Source: Membranihabitans marinus
Lineage (GTDB): Bacteria; Bacteroidota; Bacteroidia; Chitinophagales; Saprospiraceae
NCBI RefSeq assembly: GCF_021729155.1
Contig: NZ_JAJQYA010000004.1
Coordinates: forward strand, 1 to 64,000
DNA: 64,000 nucleotides
Direction of reading: 5' to 3'
In this document: positions 35,168-44,194 of the stretch, piece by piece
How positions within the stretch are numbered: position 1 is the stretch's first letter
How the letters are laid out: each line of letters starts with the position of its first letter
Translations under genes and position numbers: made by a program
Notes under the pieces: generated by a model
Database searches by the model: none
Seen by the model: only the letters and a program-made list of their open reading frames with translations
What the model was told of the DNA's origin: nothing

Positions 35168-35902
35168 TTACAATTCTACAATCTGTCCCTTTTCACATTT
35201 TAACACTCTAGCATTGGGATTTTTTTCGATTAAAGTGTAATCATGGGTAGCAAAAAGAACAGCGGTATCGTGATTCTTTTGAAGATTGAGTATCAACTGT
35301 AAAATTTCCATTGATGTATCGGGATCTAGGTTTCCCGTTGCTTCATCGGCTATGATCAATTGAGGGGAATTGAGTAAAGCTCTCGATATGGCGATTCTTT
35401 GTTTCTCTCCTCCAGACAATTGATGAGGATATTTATGGGCTTGATATTGAAGCCCTACTTCTCGCAATGCATTGTCTATTTTAGTCTCAATCTCTTGTTC
35501 TTCCTTCCAGCCAGTTGCTTTCAATACAAAGCGCAGATTTTGATAAACTGTACGATCCTCCAACAATAAAAAATCCTGAAAAATCATTCCTAAATTTCTG
35601 CGCAATAACGGCAATTTATTTCTACTGATTTTTTTTAAATCAAACCCACTTAACTGTGCTTCCCCTACTTGAATGGGTAAGGCACCATATATGGTCTTAA
35701 GTAAAGAGGATTTCCCTGACCCTGTTTTGCCTATTAAAAAAATGAACTCCCCTGGTCTTATCTGAAGATTGACTTCGTGCAAAACTTTATATTCTTTCTG
35801 ATAGATATCCACATTTTTCAATTGCAATACATAATGCTCTGATATACTTTGATTCACGTCAAGGGATTTATTAGATTTCATAACTGGCTTCATACTTAGC
35901 AC
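35168..35902 (-). CDS. ftsE: Cell division ATP-binding protein FtsE
   Basis: The ATPase of the FtsEX complex, which controls cell-wall hydrolases at the division site. The 244-residue ABC domain has Walker A LIGKTGSGKSS, the signature LSGGEKQRIAISRA and Walker B LIIADEATGNLD, with spacing typical of FtsE/LolD-type proteins. No ftsX gene is adjacent, as is usual in Bacteroidota. The start could be 35902, 35893 or 35881; a promoter box at 35920-35927 would favour one of the two shorter forms. Confidence 0.85.
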   Translation of the reverse strand: MLSMKPVMKSNKSLDVNQSISEHYVLQLKNVDIYQKEYKVLHEVNLQIRPGEFIFLIGKTGSGKSSLLKTIYGALPIQVGEAQLSGFDLKKISRNKLPLLRRNLGMIFQDFLLLEDRTVYQNLRFVLKATGWKEEQEIETKIDNALREVGLQYQAHKYPHQLSGGEKQRIAISRALLNSPQLIIADEATGNLDPDTSMEILQLILNLQKNHDTAVLFATHDYTLIEKNPNARVLKCEKGQIVEL

Positions 35903-35919
35903 ACGATAATATATATTAA

Positions 35920-35927
35920 CAAAAATA
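35920..35927 (-). promoter_or_regulatory. -7 promoter box of ftsE
   Basis: On the minus strand this reads TATTTTTG, a perfect TAnnTTTG, 17 bases before the longest ftsE start. The -33 region is not clear. Confidence 0.4.
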
Positions 35928-35962
35928 CTAATATTAATCGAAAAACATAGAAATTCCTTTCT

Positions 35963-37042
35963 TTATCTCTTTTGCTTTTCTTTATTGTAGGTGATGACCA
36001 TTTTGACCAATCGACTATAGCTTTCAAGTCCACCTTCTACCTGATTTAAACTCAAATAACTACCGTAAATAAAATCGCGAACAGTAGGCATTATTGCCGG
36101 GTAAGTCTGATCTAACATCTGTCTTGCGGCTAAATCATCTTGAACCTTTTGACTGAGGTTTTTCCACATTTTAGTTTGATAATTCTTATCCAAGCCTCTA
36201 GCGTCTCTTGCCATATAAAGCCACAGTCCCAATTCCGCTGAATATTGAACAAATCGATCGCCACTTTTAAGACATGTGAGGTAACCGAGAAAATTGGCAT
36301 CTCCCTCATCGGTTACTCCATATCCATGGGCCAACTCATGGGCTATAACGAATGGTTTTTGACTGATGTGTAAACCGGGGTCGATATAAGATTCAGATCC
36401 ATAGGGAAAATAAAAACCAGCCGTATTCAGTCGAAGCAAACTCCCCTGAGGACTGAGTTCTTTACAAATAGGATTAAGACTGGAATCAATATTAAAAATA
36501 GGTAAAACAGTTTTAATACTTTTTTGAAGGTGATGACTATAAATTGCCGTCCAATTTTTACTACTATCTGGTTCGGTAGATTTCCCTCTAAGGTAATTGA
36601 CTTTTTGTCCTTGCCTAGCCCAAATCTTTTTAAATTCTGTAGTATCAATGTCCGTGTATTTATATTCAAAATAACTAGCTGACAATGAGGGTTTAGAATA
36701 ATTAAATCCCCAAAACCAATAAAATAGGGCTATCCCAGAAGCCATAAATGTCAATAAGTCTACAATGACCAATAGCCATTTTTTCTTAGCATCAGAATGC
36801 CTCAGTCCAAGTAACCAAGTAAACAATACGATCATCAATATCCAAAAAACTACCCAAAATAAAGGCACATCAGTGAAGTGGGATATATATTGCCAATAGT
36901 GATTGAGGTTTAAAAATATATGGTCATTGTACCACTCTCCATGGCTTGGTTTGAGATTTACCCATATTCCAAATACTGCGGTCAACAGAATAAAAATAAG
37001 AGATAAGATAAAGCTCCATCTTGAAAAAATATGCTTAAGCAT
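35963..37042 (-). CDS. DUF3810 family membrane protein with HExxH motif
   Basis: A 359-residue protein with three N-terminal membrane helices in the first 120 residues. A soluble domain contains HELAHGYGVTDEGDANF, an HExxH zinc-peptidase motif followed by a conserved glutamate helix. This matches DUF3810, common in Bacteroidota and Firmicutes. The motif suggests a membrane-bound metallopeptidase acting outside the membrane; no substrate is known. It follows ftsE on the upstream side with 60 bases between them. Confidence 0.85.
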   Translation of the reverse strand: MLKHIFSRWSFILSLIFILLTAVFGIWVNLKPSHGEWYNDHIFLNLNHYWQYISHFTDVPLFWVVFWILMIVLFTWLLGLRHSDAKKKWLLVIVDLLTFMASGIALFYWFWGFNYSKPSLSASYFEYKYTDIDTTEFKKIWARQGQKVNYLRGKSTEPDSSKNWTAIYSHHLQKSIKTVLPIFNIDSSLNPICKELSPQGSLLRLNTAGFYFPYGSESYIDPGLHISQKPFVIAHELAHGYGVTDEGDANFLGYLTCLKSGDRFVQYSAELGLWLYMARDARGLDKNYQTKMWKNLSQKVQDDLAARQMLDQTYPAIMPTVRDFIYGSYLSLNQVEGGLESYSRLVKMVITYNKEKQKR

Positions 37043-37101
37043 TTTTATATCATTTCATATCAAATAATAGGCATCGGCACACCAGCTAATTTTATTAACT
37101 A

Positions 37102-37983
37102 CTAGGGAAGAGTAGATATCCTTGCATCGGGATATACCCGCCTAATGGAAGATAATTCTTTTTGAGCAATTTGTTTAGAATAATATGGCCCCGTATATAT
37201 CCAAATCATATTGTCAATACGCTTTTGATGTATTGGAATACTTTTTCTTTTTTGCTTAAAATCCTCCTCATTCCTTACCTTCTCTACAACAATAATATGA
37301 TCTTGTCTAGTATAATCATAAGTAAATTTTCTTGCCGAAGTGTTAGGGACATCTTCAGCAGTCTCAGTTTCAATATCGGCATCTGGCAAATGAGGTTGTA
37401 AGAATAGATGGCCCAATCCTTTTTCCAATTGACTGGGTTTAAAAGTTTTAGATACGTATTTGTAATCGGGATGATAAAAATGTAGAGTGACTGGCTTAGA
37501 CTTGCGCACAATTATGGAAAATTTTCCAGCTTTATCGCTCATGGTCGCATAATTGTTCGGATTATTGGAGGTATGATATCTAATCTCAACCCCACTTATT
37601 GGTAATTGATCTTTAGCTGACCACAATTGTCCCATTTTATATTTATCCTGCCGCTGCATAAAGAAGGTAATCTCATTATTGGAATTGACATGCTCTTGGG
37701 CAAAAGATTTAACTAAACTCATAAAGCCAGAAGCACTGATATACATGACACATGATGCTATATCACTAGTGGGAATTAAGACTTTGCCATCTTCATTGCT
37801 ATAAAATTTACCTAAATTACAAGTATTGAGATCGATGACAGCTCCGGCTACTGGACTGCTTGAACCCAAGGACTTAATGTAGATAGCTATATGGTTCGGA
37901 GGATTCCCAAATAAACAAGTTCTCATCCCTATAATAAGGATAATTAATGTTAATCTTTTATATTTATGACAGCTATAATACAT
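37102..37983 (-). CDS. Exported protein with carboxypeptidase-regulatory-like and SPOR-like parts
   Basis: A 293-residue protein with a signal peptide (LTLIILIIGMRTCLFG). Two beta-sandwich repeats follow: the first, about 30-110, has SSPVAGAVIDLNT and FYSNEDGKVLIP. The second, about 112-190, has QLPISGVEIRY and TMSDKAGKFSI. Both look like carboxypeptidase regulatory-like domains. The last 50 residues (MIWIYTGPYYSKQIAQKEL) resemble a SPOR peptidoglycan-binding domain. It could be a septal or wall-bound protein; this is inference from the C-terminus only. Confidence 0.7.
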   Translation of the reverse strand: MYYSCHKYKRLTLIILIIGMRTCLFGNPPNHIAIYIKSLGSSSPVAGAVIDLNTCNLGKFYSNEDGKVLIPTSDIASCVMYISASGFMSLVKSFAQEHVNSNNEITFFMQRQDKYKMGQLWSAKDQLPISGVEIRYHTSNNPNNYATMSDKAGKFSIIVRKSKPVTLHFYHPDYKYVSKTFKPSQLEKGLGHLFLQPHLPDADIETETAEDVPNTSARKFTYDYTRQDHIIVVEKVRNEEDFKQKRKSIPIHQKRIDNMIWIYTGPYYSKQIAQKELSSIRRVYPDARISTLP

Positions 37984-38042
37984 GAATCAAATATAATTCG
38001 CTTTATTTTTGAATTCTAACATTGAACCATTAAAATATTAAA

Positions 38043-40412
38043 ATGAAGTCAATCAATTTTTCTAAACTGATCCTAATGTGCCTAATTCTGATGAATTCGC
38101 ATTTATCTGCGGAAGCATTCCAACCGAATTATGTAGATGGAGAATTGTTAATCCAAACAGATGGGACACCATTAAGCACTATTTTAGCTTCATCGATTAA
38201 TAATAGAAATCTAAGTAAGGCTCAACAATATAAGAGTTTAGGTAGTGATTTAAATATTTATTTGTATTCTTTTTCTACAGATGTTGAATCTACAGAAGAA
38301 GTATATCAGCGAATCTCACAACATCCCAACATTCGCAATATTCAATACAATCACTATTTAAGTCCACGCAGACAACCCAACGATGAAAATTATATCAAGC
38401 AATGGGCTCTTATGAATACTGATAACAATTTAGGCATTGGAATGGAATCTGCTTGGGATATTACTACTGGTGGTCAATTGGCCAATAAGTACGATATAAT
38501 AATTGCCGTTATCGATGATGGATTTAATATAGAACACCCTGATTTACATGACAATATGTTTAAGAATGTTCGAGAAATACCCAATAACAATATTGACGAT
38601 GATGGCAACGGATTTGTAGATGATTATCGTGGATGGAATCCAGATACCGAATCCGATAGTATCTACAGCGGAAATCACGGCAATTTAGTTGCTGGAGTGC
38701 TGGGGGCAGTTGGCAACAATAACATAGGAATTTCTGGCATCAATTGGTCGGTTAAAATCCTGCCTTTATTGCTCAATAAAAAATTTACAGAAGACGGTCT
38801 TATCTCCAGCTATCTATATGCTTATGAGATGAGAAAGGCATTTAATGAAAGTAATGGAGAAAAGGGCGGATTAGTAGTGGCTACCAATTCGTCTTGGGGT
38901 ATATCTGGATATTTCCCAAATGAATTTCCAATTTGGTGTGGAGTATACGAAACGCTATATAATGAGGGTATTCTCAACTGTGTCGCTACTGGCAACAGAG
39001 TAGAAAATGTTGATCAATTGGGAGATTTACCTTCACTTTGCAGTAGCGAGTCACTTATTGTGGTCACTAGTACCGATGAAAACAATCTATTGTCTGGGAG
39101 CTATGGTATTGAGAATGTTGATATAGCTGCTCCTGGCACCGCTATATATACCGTATTAAATGAGGGTTATGGTTATGATTCTGGAACTTCATTTGCTGCA
39201 CCAATGGCTACAGGAATGGTTGCCTTGATGTATAGTATTCCTTCCAATATATTACTTGAAGCGGTATTAAATCAACCTAAATCTACAGCTCAAAAGATAA
39301 AAACAATTCTTTTGGAAAGTGCTGAATCTATTGAGGATCTCAACGGGAAAATTAAAACGGGTGGAAAAATAGATGCCAGTTATGCCATTGCCATGACTAT
39401 GGATACCTTTGGGATAGACTCCATTACCTATTGCAATATCGATTCCATTGATTTACCGACTTTGTCTCTCGATACTTTTTTCTTCCAAAACGATTCCATT
39501 ATTTCAGGATTTAATAATGGGTATCGTCCCAGTCAATTGTTAAAGGATACCATAGAACAAGGTCGATATATCCCAGTAGGGATTTCCCCTAATCCCGATT
39601 ATCTAGACTCGATATATGTTTCCATTTGGTTAGACGAAAATAGAGACAGTGTGTTTTCTGAACACGAACAATTGTTATTTGATTCTATTCAAGGCAAGTG
39701 GGCCGGTACAGTATTTATACCAGAAGATATCGATACAGGATACTATCACCTTAGGGTAGGTATATCTGCACTCACTGACAGTATTAATCCATGCGCAGAA
39801 AAGATGACAACTTATGAATTTGAAGATTATTCATTATTTATAAAAATCAATCCTTTGCTTTGTCCTCCTCCTCCCACTGTGGATAGCATTATGATAGGCG
39901 ATACGACAGCAAGTATATTGTGGGACATGGTGGATAGTTCAGTTGCTTATATATTTAGATACAGAGCCATAGGAAGTGGAGAATGGGAAGATGAAATGGT
40001 AGATACGGCTAAAATGTTTACTATAAATGGGCTAGATGAATGCAAGCCTTATGAATTTCAAGTAAGAAGCGTGTGCTATTATGATACAAGTTCATATTCT
40101 CTGTCGTATGAATTCCAAACAGACTGTCCCACGAGCATCGATGGCGTCGAATTGAGTAATGAAGTACATATCTATCCCAATCCCAATAATGGATCAACGA
40201 TGACCATAGAATTACCTTCTATTTGGGCGGTAAAATCTTCAGAGTGGCAAATCTCTGTATATTCTATGAACGGACAACAAATGATTCGTCAGAATACTTG
40301 GTCCAGTGGCAAGGTCTTATCAGTTGATGACATGAGCCTCCCTTCTGGCTTGTACATGGTAAATATTTTCAATGGCGAAGCATATGCCAATAAAAAGCTA
40401 ATAATACAATAA
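38043..40412 (+). CDS. S8 subtilisin-like protease with T9SS sorting domain
   Basis: A 789-residue secreted protease. It has a signal peptide (about 1-25), a propeptide, then the S8 domain with catalytic D158 (VIDDG), H212 (NHGNLVAG) and S383 (DSGTSFAAP). N318 in VATGNRV is the probable oxyanion asparagine. A fibronectin type III-like module is at about 615-700 (PPTVDSIMIGDTTASILWD). The end (VHIYPNPNNGS to GLYMVNIFNGEAYANKKLIIQ) is a type A T9SS sorting domain, so the protein is exported by type IX secretion and probably attached to the cell surface. Confidence 0.95.
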   Translation: MKSINFSKLILMCLILMNSHLSAEAFQPNYVDGELLIQTDGTPLSTILASSINNRNLSKAQQYKSLGSDLNIYLYSFSTDVESTEEVYQRISQHPNIRNIQYNHYLSPRRQPNDENYIKQWALMNTDNNLGIGMESAWDITTGGQLANKYDIIIAVIDDGFNIEHPDLHDNMFKNVREIPNNNIDDDGNGFVDDYRGWNPDTESDSIYSGNHGNLVAGVLGAVGNNNIGISGINWSVKILPLLLNKKFTEDGLISSYLYAYEMRKAFNESNGEKGGLVVATNSSWGISGYFPNEFPIWCGVYETLYNEGILNCVATGNRVENVDQLGDLPSLCSSESLIVVTSTDENNLLSGSYGIENVDIAAPGTAIYTVLNEGYGYDSGTSFAAPMATGMVALMYSIPSNILLEAVLNQPKSTAQKIKTILLESAESIEDLNGKIKTGGKIDASYAIAMTMDTFGIDSITYCNIDSIDLPTLSLDTFFFQNDSIISGFNNGYRPSQLLKDTIEQGRYIPVGISPNPDYLDSIYVSIWLDENRDSVFSEHEQLLFDSIQGKWAGTVFIPEDIDTGYYHLRVGISALTDSINPCAEKMTTYEFEDYSLFIKINPLLCPPPPTVDSIMIGDTTASILWDMVDSSVAYIFRYRAIGSGEWEDEMVDTAKMFTINGLDECKPYEFQVRSVCYYDTSSYSLSYEFQTDCPTSIDGVELSNEVHIYPNPNNGSTMTIELPSIWAVKSSEWQISVYSMNGQQMIRQNTWSSGKVLSVDDMSLPSGLYMVNIFNGEAYANKKLIIQ

Positions 40413-40424
40413 GAAAAGTTCTCG

Positions 40425-40477
40425 AAAGATCAGTTAAATTTTGGACCAACCCCATTTTGACTGATCTTTTGCATTTT
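40425..40477 (+). terminator. Terminator of the subtilase gene
   Basis: AAAGATCAGT (40425-40434) pairs with ACTGATCTTT (40460-40469), a perfect 10-bp stem with a 25-nt loop that can pair further; a T-rich stretch follows. Confidence 0.7.
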
Positions 40478-40618
40478 TTGCTTTATTCGAATATTATCAT
40501 TGCATGAATCTATCTAGGCAATATAATATCATTTATGGGTATAAAATTATGATATTATAATTCATTTTCTTATATTTAGTAAGTTGACACTTTTTTTCAA
40601 CTTAAAAATAAGATTTGA

Positions 40619-41065
40619 ATGAAAAATTTTAAGCAAAAACTTGTTACGGAGATAGAAGAACCAGAAGTAGCCACTCCAATCGTGAAACAGTTTATGACAA
40701 CTGATTTAATCACTTTTGAACCAGACACACCGATACTTACCGTAGCCCAAACCCTATTGAAAAATAGGATAACTGGTGCTCCCGTTCTCGATAAGAATAA
40801 AGATGTTGTCGGTCTTATTGATGACAAGGATTGCTTGAGGGTGGTCATCGAGACCATGTATCACAATCATCCTGTCTTAGATAAGACAGCTGCTCATTAT
40901 ATGTCCAATGTAATGAAAACTGTCAACCAAGAAACCGATATCAATGAGGCTGCCAACATCTTTTTAACTACACCTTATAAACGTCTATTGGTGACTGATA
41001 ATGACGGCAAATTAGTAGGTCAAATCAGTAGAAGAGACATCCTAAAAGCTTTGTTTACCACTTAA
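40619..41065 (+). CDS. CBS domain protein
   Basis: A 148-residue protein made almost entirely of two CBS motifs. The first begins at VKQFMTTDLITFEPDTPI and the second at AAHYMSNVMKTVNQETDI, ending in RLLVTDNDGKLVGQISRRDILKAL. CBS pairs bind adenosine nucleotides; in small stand-alone proteins the output is usually unknown. It has its own terminator at 41113-41151. Just upstream lies the inverted repeat AAGTTGA/TCAACTT (40581-40603), a possible regulator site. Confidence 0.9.
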   Translation: MKNFKQKLVTEIEEPEVATPIVKQFMTTDLITFEPDTPILTVAQTLLKNRITGAPVLDKNKDVVGLIDDKDCLRVVIETMYHNHPVLDKTAAHYMSNVMKTVNQETDINEAANIFLTTPYKRLLVTDNDGKLVGQISRRDILKALFTT

Positions 41066-41112
41066 TATTAAGTATATATTTTAAATGGAATATAACGACA
41101 GGCTTTGAATAT

Positions 41113-41151
41113 AGACTTCCCATTTATCATTAGATTAATGGGGGTCTTTTT
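41113..41151. terminator. Bidirectional terminator between the CBS and photolyase genes
   Basis: AGAC-TT-CCCATT (41113-41124) pairs with AATGGG-G-GTCT (41137-41147) around a small internal loop, followed by five T residues. It lies between convergent genes, and the photolyase stop is at its edge. Confidence 0.75.
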
Positions 41152-42424
41152 ATATATAGGCAAAATCAATAGCACATGTGGCCCATTTTGATCTAAATTC
41201 AGATTCTGGATCTAATAATTGATCAAGGGATTCAAAATTAACAGGTTGTTCGCCTTTCTGATCAACACTTATACCAGTTATTCGCTGCCAATTACTGTAA
41301 TTTGAACACGGATCGTAGTCCAGTAATACAGATTCAAAATAAGCCGCTCCCAACAACCAATGTATTTTAAGTTCTTGTATTAAATAATAAGCTACTATTC
41401 GACGCTGTTGGTGACTGATATAACCATAGGTATACAATTCTTTCATACAAGCATTGACATAATCATTCTCAGTTTGGCCATTTATCCACTGTTTTAATAT
41501 TTCAATGTCCCATTTTTGATCATTTATTTCTTGATTGCCAAATCCGTGTTCATCGAATAGTTGTTTATGATTTTTCTTACTAATTAGCCTGTGATAATCT
41601 CTTAGATAGAGATTTTTATTCAATTCTTTGACCACTTTCTTCGATGATTTCCCTAAGGTTTGAACTTCTTGGTAGACAAATTTTGGAGATAAACTACCAT
41701 TGGCCAACCAAGGCGATATTTGCAATTGTTTGCTAGATTTATCTTCTATTTCTTTGAGTTTTTGTTTTAATATTTTTAATCCTTCATTTTCCCCACCATG
41801 AAATTGATTATTTTTGAAGTCATCTGACCAGCCCAAGTCCGACATCAGAGGAATATTCCCCTCCTCGATTTCTAATTCTAACGGCTTAATACTAATCGGA
41901 GAATCCAAAGGCGGACGGATTGGAACTATCCTCTCTGTTTCCTTTCTAAAATTGGCAAATTTATCTGGAGTATGAGATATAGGGAACGGAAGATCTTGAG
42001 TGTAATGAAGCATTTTACCCCTAGAGTAATGAATTTCCTGACCAATAGACCAAAGTTTTTCTTCAAGACTGTCCTGAACCGAAACTTCTTCTAATGTACG
42101 CTCTCTGTTACAAAAAGTCCATGTGGTCTTATATTCATTAGCAAGATCAAAAATAACTTCTTCTGGTATTCCAACTCGGACAATGAGTTTAGATCCTAAT
42201 TTTTCAAGGTTATCTCGCAGATTCTGCACCGATTCAATAAGGAATAAAGCTCTAGTTTGGAATATTTTAGGAATAGACTCGAATCTATGACCAGTGAATT
42301 GTCTTTCATCAAATACATAGATTGGAATGATTTCATCAACCGTTCTCATGATTTCCACCAGGGCTTCATTGTCATGAATCCGCAAATCATTCCTAAACCA
42401 TAGTATACCTCTTCTACTTCCCAT
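41150..42424 (-). CDS. DASH-type cryptochrome/photolyase
   Basis: A 424-residue flavoprotein. The N-terminal antenna domain begins ILWFRNDLRIHDNEAL. DASH-type segments are visible: GKMLHYTQDLPFPISHTPDKFANFRK in the linker and YDPCSNYSNWQ near the end, where the FAD and tryptophan chain sit. DASH enzymes bind methenyltetrahydrofolate and FAD and repair pyrimidine dimers in single-stranded DNA. It stands alone between the CBS protein and the cytochrome operon. Confidence 0.92.
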   Translation of the reverse strand: MGSRRGILWFRNDLRIHDNEALVEIMRTVDEIIPIYVFDERQFTGHRFESIPKIFQTRALFLIESVQNLRDNLEKLGSKLIVRVGIPEEVIFDLANEYKTTWTFCNRERTLEEVSVQDSLEEKLWSIGQEIHYSRGKMLHYTQDLPFPISHTPDKFANFRKETERIVPIRPPLDSPISIKPLELEIEEGNIPLMSDLGWSDDFKNNQFHGGENEGLKILKQKLKEIEDKSSKQLQISPWLANGSLSPKFVYQEVQTLGKSSKKVVKELNKNLYLRDYHRLISKKNHKQLFDEHGFGNQEINDQKWDIEILKQWINGQTENDYVNACMKELYTYGYISHQQRRIVAYYLIQELKIHWLLGAAYFESVLLDYDPCSNYSNWQRITGISVDQKGEQPVNFESLDQLLDPESEFRSKWATCAIDFAYI

Positions 42425-42660
42425 CTAATGTATATTTACATGCAGTACAAAAATAGTGACTTATTTATAATTATTCTAAAACTAAAAAGATATTTCAAAA
42501 AGCCGGCTTTGAAATAATAAAGGGAATATTATGGGGTTGTCGCTAATATTATTTCATTTAATCTAATAAACACTGCAATTATTATATAAAAATTTTATTT
42601 TATTAGCATTAACATAAAATGCAAGAAAGAAGAGAAAATTTTTATTGTTCTACTTTAGTT

Positions 42661-42668
42661 TATATTTG
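42661..42668 (+). promoter_or_regulatory. -7 promoter box of the lipoprotein/SCO/cytochrome operon
   Basis: TATATTTG is a perfect TAnnTTTG, 20 bases before the start codon at 42689. T-rich sequence lies at the -33 distance (42639-42643). Confidence 0.5.
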
Positions 42669-42688
42669 CATAAAATTTAAAACTAGCA

Positions 42689-43120
42689 ATGAAATCTATA
42701 ATATTGACAACCTTAGCTTTGGCATTTTTAGTCATAGCATGTAAAAACGACGGCAGTTCCAGTATTGAGCAAGAACTAAAAGAAAAGATCGAATTATACA
42801 ACGACAGCGTAATGGTAGTTCACGATAGAACTATGCCTCAAATGTCAAAAATTGAAGATTTAAGAAAACAATTAACCGAGCAGAGAAAAGCTTTAATTGG
42901 AGTAGACAATTTCAACGAAGTAAAAAAAGTTAATAACCTTCTAGGCGAACTCAATAAATCTGAAAATGCTATGTGGGATTGGATGTATAATTTTAAGCCA
43001 GACACCTTGCAAAACGATGAAAAAGTAAACTATTTACGCGAAGAATTAAGATCTGTACGCAAAATGGAAAACATAGTGATCAGTGGTATCGCAAAAGCTG
43101 AATCGTATATTCAAAAATAG
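42689..43120 (+). CDS. Small lipoprotein of unknown function
   Basis: A 143-residue protein with a lipoprotein signal peptide (LALAFLVIAC, lipid cysteine at residue 18). The mature part is charged and mostly helical, with a coiled-coil-like middle (MSKIEDLRKQLTEQRKALI). I recognise no domain. It is seven bases upstream of the SCO gene and is followed by cytochrome c, so a role in cytochrome or copper handling is possible but not shown. Confidence 0.8.
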   Translation: MKSIILTTLALAFLVIACKNDGSSSIEQELKEKIELYNDSVMVVHDRTMPQMSKIEDLRKQLTEQRKALIGVDNFNEVKKVNNLLGELNKSENAMWDWMYNFKPDTLQNDEKVNYLREELRSVRKMENIVISGIAKAESYIQK

Positions 43121-43127
43121 TAATATC

Positions 43128-43745
43128 ATGAAATCAGTATATCTTTGGTCCATCATTATCACTTTCGTTTGGGGTTGTTCATCAAATGAAACCAAACACT
43201 TACCTATATTGGGAATACCTACAGTAGTCAATGGCGATACGATTCATCATACTATCAGGGACTTTACCTTCATAGATCAAGACAGTACTGTAGTGACAAA
43301 AGCTACTTTTAAGGACAAAATATACGTATCTGACTTCTTTTTTACTTCCTGTCCTTCCATTTGTCCCATTATTACTCGTGAAATGAAACGCATTTACGAA
43401 ATATTTGAGAGCAACGATGACTTTATGTTAATTAGTCATTCCATTGATACTCGAAGAGATAGTGTTCCCGTATTGAAAGCCTATGCAGATAAACTCAATG
43501 TGGACAGTAACAAATGGAAATTCGTTACTGGAGAGAAATCTTTAATTTATGAAATAGCCAATGACTATTTCAATGTAGCCTATGAAGATGAAGACGCTCC
43601 AGGAGGCTATGACCATTCAGGAAAATTGATCTTGGTGGACAAAAATGGTCATGTTCGATCTTATTGTGAAGGTACAGACCATGAGGCAGTAACAAAATTT
43701 ATAGAAGATATTAAATTTTTGATCGCGGAGCAAGCCAGTGAATAA
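43128..43745 (+). CDS. SCO1/SenC family copper chaperone, lipoprotein
   Basis: A 205-residue exported protein. The signal ends in FVWGC, a good lipobox. The thioredoxin fold has the copper motif CPSIC (SCO CxxxC), and the distal histidine ligand is in GGYDHSGKLILVD. SCO proteins deliver copper to the CuA site of cytochrome c oxidase. I start it at the ATG at 43128, right before the signal peptide. It lies in an operon with a lipoprotein and a cytochrome c. Confidence 0.93.
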   Translation: MKSVYLWSIIITFVWGCSSNETKHLPILGIPTVVNGDTIHHTIRDFTFIDQDSTVVTKATFKDKIYVSDFFFTSCPSICPIITREMKRIYEIFESNDDFMLISHSIDTRRDSVPVLKAYADKLNVDSNKWKFVTGEKSLIYEIANDYFNVAYEDEDAPGGYDHSGKLILVDKNGHVRSYCEGTDHEAVTKFIEDIKFLIAEQASE

Positions 43746-43775
43746 AGTTCACAAGACACTAACAATTACAAAAAA

Positions 43776-44183
43776 ATGGATAAAAAAATTGTCTTACGAT
43801 ATTTAATATTAATCGTTTTACCCATTTTGTATTATTGTTCAGCCCATCCATACCAACAAGGTAAAAGATTATTCGAAATACATTGTCAACGTTGCCATGG
43901 ACCATCGTTGGAGGGATTTGAGGAATTATATCCCCCCATCAACGAATCTCCGTATATCTTACAACATCAACCCTCTCTGGCCTGTATTATCCAGCATGGA
44001 TCCAATTTTTTACAATCGCATTCAAATTCTGAAGACAATGTCATCCCCATGCCAGAAAATCACGGTTTAAATGCCGTAGAAATCTTGAATATCGTCAATT
44101 ACATTTACTATTCCCTAGATATAGACTATACGGAAAAAATTACTACAATTGAATCTGCACTTGAAGAATGCAAAAATCATTGA
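43776..44183 (+). CDS. Monohaem cytochrome c
   Basis: A 135-residue exported protein with an N-terminal helix (LILIVLPILYYC, possibly a lipoprotein signal or anchor). The haem motif is CQRCH, and a methionine ligand is likely in NVIPMPEN. The fold resembles class I cytochrome c of the kind found beside SCO and cytochrome oxidase genes. It ends 11 bases before the convergent glucosidase gene. Confidence 0.9.
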   Translation: MDKKIVLRYLILIVLPILYYCSAHPYQQGKRLFEIHCQRCHGPSLEGFEELYPPINESPYILQHQPSLACIIQHGSNFLQSHSNSEDNVIPMPENHGLNAVEILNIVNYIYYSLDIDYTEKITTIESALEECKNH

Positions 44184-44194
44184 TCTAATTCATA

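Noticed and set aside
43083-43127. An earlier GTG start for the SCO gene
   Set aside because: It would place about 15 residues before the lipoprotein signal peptide and overlap the upstream lipoprotein gene; the ATG at 43128 fits the signal peptide.
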